A stretch of 9,249 nucleotides of DNA from Desulfuromonadaceae bacterium UBA2294 (GTDB lineage: Bacteria; Desulfobacterota; Desulfuromonadia; Desulfuromonadales; UBA2294): NCBI GenBank assembly GCA_002345625.1, contig DDWE01000140.1:1-9249 (forward strand). The letters run 5' to 3'. Both the position numbers and the translations under genes were made by a program. Shown here one piece after another: positions 1 to 5,443 of the stretch; within the stretch, counting starts at the first letter, position 1, and every line of letters begins with the position of its first letter. A model generated the notes under the pieces. The model made no database searches. It had not been told where the DNA came from and saw only the letters and a program-made list of their open reading frames with translations.

Positions 1-673
1 CGCAGGAGTTGAGCATGCCGAGCAGGGCGGCGATACCACCGAAGGCGGCACCGTAGCCGATGGAGGTCGGTACGGCGATGACCGGTACGGCGACTAGACC
101 GCCGACCACCGAGGGGAGGGCTCCCTCCATACCGGCGACGACGATGATCACCGCCGCTTCGCGTAACAGTTCGGTGCGGGCGAGTAGACGATGAATGCCG
201 GCGACACCGACATCAGCCAGCTCGACCACCGTGTTACCAAAGGCGCGGGCGGTGACAGCCGCTTCGCGGGCGACGGGGAGGTCGGAGGTGCCAGCGCAGA
301 TGATGAGAACCGGACCGCGACCGCGTTCTTCCACCGGTTTCTGTCGCAGGAAAAAAGTGCGGGCGGTGGCGTCGTACTCGGCCTGCGGGAAGGCGGTCAG
401 CAGTGGCACGGACTTTTCTGCCGACAGGCGGGTGACCAGGATGTTCCCGTCTTTTTGGGTCATGCGGCCGATGATGTGCTGGAGTTGCTCGAGCGTCTTC
501 CCTTCGCCGAAGATCACCTCCGGAATCCCCTGACGCAGGGCGCGGTGATGGTCAATTTGCGCAATTCCTGCATCTTCGAACGGCAGATCACGCAATTTCT
601 GCACCGCCTGAGCGATGTCGAGGTCGCCGCTGCGTACCGATGCCAGCAGGGCGGTCAGGGTTTTTTCATCCAT
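1..673 (-). CDS. larB: LarB, pyridinium-3,5-biscarboxylic acid mononucleotide synthase (partial, 3' end missing)
   Basis: LarB carboxylates the pyridinium ring of nicotinic acid adenine dinucleotide and releases AMP, the first step of nickel-pincer nucleotide synthesis in the cytoplasm. The visible 224 residues begin MDEKTLTALL with the ATG at 673-671 and run off the left edge. Residues 1-115 match the LarB-type N-terminal region (DHHRALRQGIPEVIFGEGKT near 41-60). The PurE-like domain follows, with CAGTSDLPVAREAA (126-139), GVAGIHR (156-162), AGMEGALPSVVGGL (180-193) and VPTSIGYGA (201-209). The last visible residue is Cys224 in LNSC, probably the conserved cysteine that forms the covalent substrate adduct in characterised LarB. 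About 25-30 residues should be missing compared with the usual length of about 250. A purine-rich stretch (GAAGAAAAGAG) lies upstream of the start. The gene is divergent from the cytochrome unit; no larC or larE is visible. Confidence 0.93.
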   Translation of the reverse strand, partial: MDEKTLTALLASVRSGDLDIAQAVQKLRDLPFEDAGIAQIDHHRALRQGIPEVIFGEGKTLEQLQHIIGRMTQKDGNILVTRLSAEKSVPLLTAFPQAEYDATARTFFLRQKPVEERGRGPVLIICAGTSDLPVAREAAVTARAFGNTVVELADVGVAGIHRLLARTELLREAAVIIVVAGMEGALPSVVGGLVAVPVIAVPTSIGYGAAFGGIAALLGMLNSC

Positions 674-750
674 CAAAAGGCTCTTTTCTTCGGCAAGATC
701 CTGAAATACTTAGGCTTGAAGCTTAACAGCAATTTCCCTGTTTGTGAAGG

Positions 751-766
751 TGGTGTCCGCGTTGCT
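751..766 (+). promoter_or_regulatory. Candidate sigma-54 (RpoN) -24/-12 promoter
   Basis: The sequence TGGTGTCCGCGTTGCT carries the -24 GG (752-753) and the -12 GC (764-765) exactly 10 nt apart, with TGG and TTGCT both intact. The CAC part of the consensus TGGCAC is not matched. The start would fall near 777, leaving about 75 nt of leader before the lipoprotein gene at 852. A TATGAT at 793-798 has no acceptable -35 box at 16-18 nt, so I see no sigma-70 alternative of similar quality. No enhancer-binding site could be identified. Confidence 0.4.
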
Positions 767-834
767 ACGACGGCAAGTATATACGGGAAAGGTATGATAG
801 ATGCATGAATATCAGGGAGCGGATCAAATCATTT

Positions 835-843
835 AAGAGGAGA
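835..843 (+). promoter_or_regulatory. Ribosome binding site for the propeller lipoprotein gene
   Basis: AAGAGGAGA lies 8 nt upstream of the ATG at 852. It is a strong Shine-Dalgarno match and fixes the start used for that gene. Confidence 0.75.
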
Positions 844-851
844 AACGGTCA

Positions 852-1766
852 ATGAACAAGTTTTTTTCACCTATTGCCTGTCTGGGCATCGGGGCCTTTT
901 GGCTTGTTCTGACCTTGTCCGGATGTTCCGAATCGAATCAGACCGGTGGCCCCGGCACCGTCTCGCCAACTCTGGCCATGTCCACGCCGGTTCGGGTCAC
1001 TGGCACCTCCGAGGGGCTTGTTCTGGTCTCCGATTATGACAAATCGGCGGTGTTAAAACTGGATCCGGTCGATTTGCGTATTACGGGGACAATCAGTGTT
1101 TCCGGTCGACCGACCGGACTGGCTCGGGCCGGTAATGAAGTCTTTGTCGGCAATGAGTCGAAGGGTAATGTCGAGGTCTATGCTCTCGACAGCGGGGGGT
1201 ATCTGCGTCGTCTCGGAGGTGCCGACCATCTGTTCGGCCTGCCGAATGGCATTGCCATCGATGCGGCACAGGGCATGGTTTTTGTCGTCGACTCGGTGGC
1301 CAGGGTCGTCAAACAGTTCAATCTGGATGGCAGTTCAGCCGGTGCTGATATCGGCGGCGGGTTGCTTGCCGGGCCGACGGCCCTGATCGTCGACGCTGTC
1401 AATCAGCTGCTTTATGTCAGTGACTATGGGGCGCCAACATCCGCTTTTGGCGACACTCCGTCGATCCAGATCCTGAACTATGCCGGGGTGTTGGTGGCGC
1501 GCATTGAGGGGACCACCTGGAATTTTGATCGGCCACAGGGGCTGGCCCTGAATGGTTCGGGAAAGCTGTTTGTCGCAGAGGGGGTGGCGGGTCTCGTTCT
1601 GGTCTTCGATGTCACGAATCCTCTCAGCGTTGTTTCGTTCCCGAGTATCGGCAGTGGCGCGTTGAACATGCCGCTTGATGTCTACATCGACCCGCGCAAT
1701 AACGATCTTTTTGTGACCAGCAGCCTGAACTCCGAGGTCGTTGTTTACCGGGGAGGAGGGGCCTGA
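852..1766 (+). CDS. NHL/YVTN-type beta-propeller lipoprotein
   Basis: This is a 304-residue exported lipoprotein of unknown specific role. A hydrophobic signal segment (residues 8-22) ends in the lipobox LSGC, with the acylated cysteine at position 25. The mature protein consists of about six propeller blades of the form 'P-x-G-hydrophobic, D/N, G-x-L/V-F/Y-V-x-D/E, V-x-V/F'. Examples are RPTGLARAGNEVFVGNE (86-102), LPNGIAIDAAQGMVFVVDS (120-138), GPTALIVDAVNQLLYVSDYG (164-183), RPQGLALNGSGKLFVAEG (207-224) and MPLDVYIDPRNNDLFVTSS (263-281). Such propellers usually act as binding or scaffolding surfaces. No catalytic residues are apparent. The stop codon overlaps the next ATG by one base (TGATG), which points to translational coupling with the cytochrome. 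That context suggests a role in the assembly, docking or surface display of the cytochrome, which is an inference. Confidence 0.85.
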   Translation: MNKFFSPIACLGIGAFWLVLTLSGCSESNQTGGPGTVSPTLAMSTPVRVTGTSEGLVLVSDYDKSAVLKLDPVDLRITGTISVSGRPTGLARAGNEVFVGNESKGNVEVYALDSGGYLRRLGGADHLFGLPNGIAIDAAQGMVFVVDSVARVVKQFNLDGSSAGADIGGGLLAGPTALIVDAVNQLLYVSDYGAPTSAFGDTPSIQILNYAGVLVARIEGTTWNFDRPQGLALNGSGKLFVAEGVAGLVLVFDVTNPLSVVSFPSIGSGALNMPLDVYIDPRNNDLFVTSSLNSEVVVYRGGGA

Positions 1767-3931
1767 TGCACAAAGTGCTTCTGTCCGCTTTCCTTGGTCT
1801 TGCCACCGTAGCATTGCTGTCGTCAACCTCGTTGGCGGCGACCTATGTCGATTCAGCGCATGGATCGGTTTTTACCTGTAATTACGCGTGTCATGTCCTG
1901 CATGGTGCCGGCGGCTCAACCTTGGTCGGTGGCAGCAACGCCCAGACCCTGTGCCTCTCCTGTCACGGTCCTGGCGGGACGTCTACGTTGAAAGCTGCCA
2001 TCCATCGCCCGGCAGGCCTTTTGCCTGGCGATATCACCTGCCTTGAGTGCCACAACCCACATGCGGACCGGGATAATGTCGAGGGTGCTCTCAACGATAA
2101 ACTGGTCGGATTTCAGTATGACTACAACGCTTATCCGGTGGTGGCCTATGCGCTTGCCTCAATTCGTCAGGAGACAACGTCCGGCCTTGGTGCGGTGAAT
2201 AATGTTGTGTTTCAGACGGCGGCTGATTTCAGCCGACCGGCCGGTAACGGGCCCTGCCAGATCTGTCATGCTGCCGGACCGGTTGCAGGGACAGGTGCCT
2301 TTGCCAACCATGCCTGGGGCACCGACTGTTCCGTCTGCCACCTGCATGGTGATGGCTTTGCGAAGCACCAGTGCGTGGAGTGTCACGACACCGCAAGCGG
2401 CCTCAGCGCGACAGCGCCGAAGGTGTTGACCAAGGCTGGCATCACCGCGGCGGCGGTTGGTGCCCATCTGCGGGTCCTTTCTGCCGATGCGGTGGTGGGC
2501 CTTAACGATGCGCAATGGACGACGCGCTGTGTCGAGTGTCACACCGGGCACTCCGGCGATGTGCTGATTCCGAACAAAACCGGGGTGGGCATCAGCTACC
2601 TGCAGACCGGCGGGATCGGCCTTGGTGGCTCGGCAACGCTGGTTGGCGCCACCTCGGAGGCGGAAATCTGCTGGTCGTGTCACGATACCAACGGCATCTC
2701 CGAGTGGGGGGGGAACACCGATACCAATGGCACCGCTGCCAACTACAATTTCGGCGGTCTTTATGCTGTTGATCAGACGACGCCGGTTTCGAACTGGGTC
2801 GACGCCTGGTGGAAGTCAGGCACCGCCAAGTTTTCCTACAAAACCGGGCGTATCCAGTCGACCCATTCGGCCAACGATGCTGTTGTCGGGTCGGGAGTCG
2901 ATGCGGTTGACGAGCTTCGCTGCAGTTATTGTCACGATGTGCATGAGCTGGCTCTGGCACCGAATGACAGCAAGGCCGGCAAGCCGTATCTGCGCGGCAG
3001 CTGGATGGGGAACCCCTATCGCGAAGACGGGGCGCCACAGGCGCTTGATACCTGGTCGACCAATGGCAGTTTTGGCGCGGTGCCCCGTGGCGGCACCCAG
3101 GCGACGCAGCAGGGGGGGTATCAGATTGATCAGAATAATGGAGACCCGACCACCGGCGGCCTGCCGGCCCAGCAGAGCCCGGTAACGGCGGCCTGGGATC
3201 TGACGAACAGCGCCGGTCTTTGTGTGCTGTGTCACGGAAACGATGTCGACAACCTGAACCAGTTCGGCGACAGTGCGGATGCCTGGGTCGGAGTGCTGGG
3301 GAATGGCCACTCCAATGCCGTGATCGGCGGCACCGGTAGTCACACGTCGAACATCTTCAGCATGGCGATGCGCAACCCGAGTACGGCTCCGCTATATACC
3401 GCTAAAGGCAGCAGTCAGGGAGCGCCGCGTCTTGCCTATGGCAATGCTGGCGCTTTCACCGATACCTGGCCCTTTGGTGACAACAACACCGACTTCTGGG
3501 CTTATGGCTTCCGCAGTCAGAATAGTAATGGTTTCACCCTGTCACCGCAGGTGACGGCAGCTATGCCATTTGCCTACCGTGCCTATAACTGGGGTGCCAG
3601 CGTCGATGACACGCCAGATCCGCACTATCACAAGTTCTCCTGTTCCAAGTGCCATAACCCGCATGCTTCACGCCTGCCCCGGCTGATGATCAGTAATTGC
3701 CTCGACACCAAACACAATACCTGGGACGACCGGGCGACGGTGAGTACCCTGGGCACAACCACGACCTACGCACCGGAAAACCGCGGCGTGACCTTTGCCA
3801 TGGCCACTTCGGCACAGAATTGCCACAGACTGGCGGATAAAGCAAACTTCCCGAATGCGACCGGTGATGGCTGGAACCGGGTGACGCCGTGGACGGTTGA
3901 AGGGACGCAGGATAATCCGGGCATTCCGTAG
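1766..3931 (+). CDS. Secreted multihaem c-type cytochrome (10 CXXCH plus one CX3CH)
   Basis: This 721-residue protein is probably a periplasmic or extracellular electron carrier. It has a Sec signal peptide with cleavage likely after Ala24 or Ala25 (SLA-ATYVD). Canonical CXXCH motifs start at residues 63, 92, 164, 188, 203, 255, 302, 386, 486 and 626. A CX3CH (CNYACH) lies at 38-43, giving up to 11 covalent haems. Several motifs are followed by a second histidine, as in CHNPH (95-99, 629-633), CHTGH and CHDVH, which fits paired-CXXCH cytochromes with bis-His ligation. Haem density is uneven: 38-306 is dense, while 391-485 and 491-625 are haem-free. The C-terminus has two motif-like remnants, CLDTKH (645-650) and SAQNCH (682-687), that lack a required cysteine. 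GGAGGAGGG at 1752-1760 is a good ribosome binding site inside the upstream gene. The protein is not an obvious match to OmcS, OmcE or OmcZ by motif count or layout. The family is clear but the electron partner is unknown. Confidence 0.9.
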   Translation: MHKVLLSAFLGLATVALLSSTSLAATYVDSAHGSVFTCNYACHVLHGAGGSTLVGGSNAQTLCLSCHGPGGTSTLKAAIHRPAGLLPGDITCLECHNPHADRDNVEGALNDKLVGFQYDYNAYPVVAYALASIRQETTSGLGAVNNVVFQTAADFSRPAGNGPCQICHAAGPVAGTGAFANHAWGTDCSVCHLHGDGFAKHQCVECHDTASGLSATAPKVLTKAGITAAAVGAHLRVLSADAVVGLNDAQWTTRCVECHTGHSGDVLIPNKTGVGISYLQTGGIGLGGSATLVGATSEAEICWSCHDTNGISEWGGNTDTNGTAANYNFGGLYAVDQTTPVSNWVDAWWKSGTAKFSYKTGRIQSTHSANDAVVGSGVDAVDELRCSYCHDVHELALAPNDSKAGKPYLRGSWMGNPYREDGAPQALDTWSTNGSFGAVPRGGTQATQQGGYQIDQNNGDPTTGGLPAQQSPVTAAWDLTNSAGLCVLCHGNDVDNLNQFGDSADAWVGVLGNGHSNAVIGGTGSHTSNIFSMAMRNPSTAPLYTAKGSSQGAPRLAYGNAGAFTDTWPFGDNNTDFWAYGFRSQNSNGFTLSPQVTAAMPFAYRAYNWGASVDDTPDPHYHKFSCSKCHNPHASRLPRLMISNCLDTKHNTWDDRATVSTLGTTTTYAPENRGVTFAMATSAQNCHRLADKANFPNATGDGWNRVTPWTVEGTQDNPGIP

Positions 3932-4002
3932 CATGCCAGGGTGTCACGCAGGACAGGCCGGTACGGGGAGACTGTGATAAACTTTGAGGCAGGAAGGTGA
4001 AT

Positions 4003-4173
4003 ATGGAGAAAAAGTACCCCTGCCCGGATTGCCGCGCCTGCCAGTGGTGTTCGGACGACCGCTGCCGGTTGTGTCTGGCCACCGAAAAAGGGTGCCGGAA
4101 AAAGCTCACCATGGCAGAGCAGATCGCCCTGTATGAGCGCATCAATAACCCGGACCGGAAAGGTCGGGAATGA
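4003..4173 (+). CDS. Small cysteine-rich protein, 56 residues, seven cysteines
   Basis: The ATG at 4003 follows AGGAAGGTG (3991-3999) at a normal distance, and the frame ends with TGA at 4171-4173. The protein starts MEKKYPCPDCRACQWC and has cysteines at 7, 10, 13, 16, 21, 24 and 31. This is four cysteines in a CX2CX2CX2C array, then CX2C and a single Cys. The C-terminal half (32-56) is charged, rich in Lys and Arg, and probably helical (LTMAEQIALYERI). There is no signal peptide, so it should be cytoplasmic. The cysteine spacing suggests binding of zinc or an iron-sulfur cluster; this is inferred from spacing only. It resembles small unnamed proteins I associate with Geobacter-type genomes, but I cannot name a family. 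It lies 71 nt after the cytochrome and 45 nt before the next gene, on the same strand, with no terminator between. Confidence 0.75.
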   Translation: MEKKYPCPDCRACQWCSDDRCRLCLATEKGCRKKLTMAEQIALYERINNPDRKGRE

Positions 4174-4218
4174 ACCAGACATCTGGCTTTTATTCGGTTC
4201 TACAACCTTGGAGGGATT

Positions 4219-5349
4219 ATGGCGCGATTTTCTTTCTCACGACCATGGCTGGTCATCGGTTTTTTTGTGGCTGCGATCCTGTGTGGTGTGGTGGCGTGTC
4301 AAAAAAAACAACCTGTAAAGGTCGGTTATGTCGGTGGTCTGGTGGGGCGAAATTGCGGGATCGGCCAGGAAGGGCGCGATGCCTTTTTGCTGGCGGTTGA
4401 AGAGTGGAACCAGCGCGGTGGGTTGAACGGGGCACCGATTGAAGGCGTGGTTGCCGATCGCGGCGAGACCGCCGCTTCTGCGCGTGAGGCCCTGCAACTG
4501 CTGAAGGCGGCCGGGGTGATCGGTGTCGTTGGCCCGATGGTCAGTCAGGCGGCGGAAGAGATGGTGCCGGAGGCTAATCGTCTGCAGTTGCTGCTGGTCG
4601 GGCCGACGATCAGCACCGATGCCTTAAGTGGCCTCGACGATTATTTCATCCGCCCGCACTACGCTGACGGCCAGGCCGTTGCCGGGCTGGTTGACCGTTT
4701 TGCCGCCGAAGGCCGCAGGCATGTGGTCCTGTTCTATGATCTGAATAACCGGTCTTACTCTAAAAGTTGGGCGGATGCTTTGAAGAAGTCCTTCCCCGGC
4801 ACCATTGAGGCGATCCCCTTCCGGAGTGGTCCGTCGTTGTCGTTCACGGAGCTGGTCAGTAAAGTCGACTGGCGCAAGGCAGATGCGGCGCTGGTTATTG
4901 CCAATGCTCCCGATACGGCGATGATCTGCCAGCAGTTGGCCAAGAAAAACATCAAGGCGATGCTCTACGCGACCTGCTGGTCGGTCAGCGGTCCGCTGCT
5001 CAGCCTCGGGGGGGCGAGTGTTGAGGGGCTCGAGTTTCTGCATAGTATCAATGTGCGCAGTGATGCCCCGGCCTATCTCAAGTTCGAATCTGATTTTCAG
5101 ACGCGCTTCAAGCGTGCCCCCTTTTTTCCGGCGATTCATGCTTATGATGCGACAAACCTGCTGCTGCAGGCCGCTTCGCAGCGGCAGCCCGTGGAAGACG
5201 TACGCACGGCGATCCTGCGGATTGGCCGCTTCGAGGGTGTGCAGTATCCGCTGGTGTTCAATGCCTCCGGCGACCTGCTCGATCCGCCCCTGTTTTTGAC
5301 CAAGGTGGCCGACGCCAAGCTTTCGTTTGTCTGTACCATTTCCGAGTAA
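4219..5349 (+). CDS. Type 1 periplasmic-binding lipoprotein (LivJ-like, Peripla_BP_6)
   Basis: This 376-residue protein is an amino-acid-type ligand receptor. After an N-terminal hydrophobic segment (10-26) comes the lipobox VVAC, with the acylated cysteine at 27. The fold is shown by VKVGYVGGLVGRNCGIGQ (33-50), EGRDAFLLAVEEWNQRGGLN (51-70), GVVGPMVSQAAEEMVPEAN (102-120), VGPTIST (127-133) and DDYFIRP (140-146), the usual order in branched-chain amino-acid binding proteins. HAYDATNLLLQAA nearer the C-terminus is also typical. GGAGGG at 4210-4215 is the ribosome binding site, rather close to the ATG. No permease or ATPase genes follow, because the unit ends at the terminator 34 nt downstream. 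It may therefore be an orphan receptor, a partner of a distant transporter, or a sensor component. The ligand cannot be told from sequence. Confidence 0.87.
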   Translation: MARFSFSRPWLVIGFFVAAILCGVVACQKKQPVKVGYVGGLVGRNCGIGQEGRDAFLLAVEEWNQRGGLNGAPIEGVVADRGETAASAREALQLLKAAGVIGVVGPMVSQAAEEMVPEANRLQLLLVGPTISTDALSGLDDYFIRPHYADGQAVAGLVDRFAAEGRRHVVLFYDLNNRSYSKSWADALKKSFPGTIEAIPFRSGPSLSFTELVSKVDWRKADAALVIANAPDTAMICQQLAKKNIKAMLYATCWSVSGPLLSLGGASVEGLEFLHSINVRSDAPAYLKFESDFQTRFKRAPFFPAIHAYDATNLLLQAASQRQPVEDVRTAILRIGRFEGVQYPLVFNASGDLLDPPLFLTKVADAKLSFVCTISE

Positions 5350-5382
5350 AGCGTTCCTGGTTAAATACAGGACTGGGTTAGC

Positions 5383-5423
5383 AAAATGGAGGGCCGGCAC
5401 AATTGCCGGCCCTCCATTTTTTT
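5383..5423. terminator. Bidirectional intrinsic terminator between convergent genes
   Basis: A perfect 17-bp stem has the left arm AAAATGGAGGGCCGGCA at 5383-5399 and the right arm at 5404-5420, around the loop CAAT. It ends in seven T on the plus strand (5417-5423) and presents a run of T on the minus strand from the left arm. It lies 33 nt after the binding-protein stop and 20 nt before the ftsK stop, so it can end both transcripts. Confidence 0.93.
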
Positions 5424-5443
5424 ACAGGATATGCTGCGGCCGA

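Noticed and set aside
191..808. 205-codon open frame on the plus strand
   Set aside because: It is antisense to larB, whose minus-strand frame has clear family motifs; the plus-strand translation resembles nothing and its start has no ribosome binding site.
674..851. Cyclic-di-GMP (GEMM) riboswitch upstream of the cytochrome unit
   Set aside because: These are known before cytochrome genes in Geobacter relatives, but the conserved GCAAAGCC-like core and paired stems are not seen here.
1335..1826. 163-codon minus-strand frame over the propeller and cytochrome starts
   Set aside because: It is a shadow of two well-supported plus-strand genes in GC-rich DNA, with a basic, low-information translation.
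4149..4168. Hairpin at the end of the small cysteine-rich gene as a terminator
   Set aside because: CCGGACC and GGTCGGG pair with one mismatch, lie inside the coding frame and are followed by no T tract.
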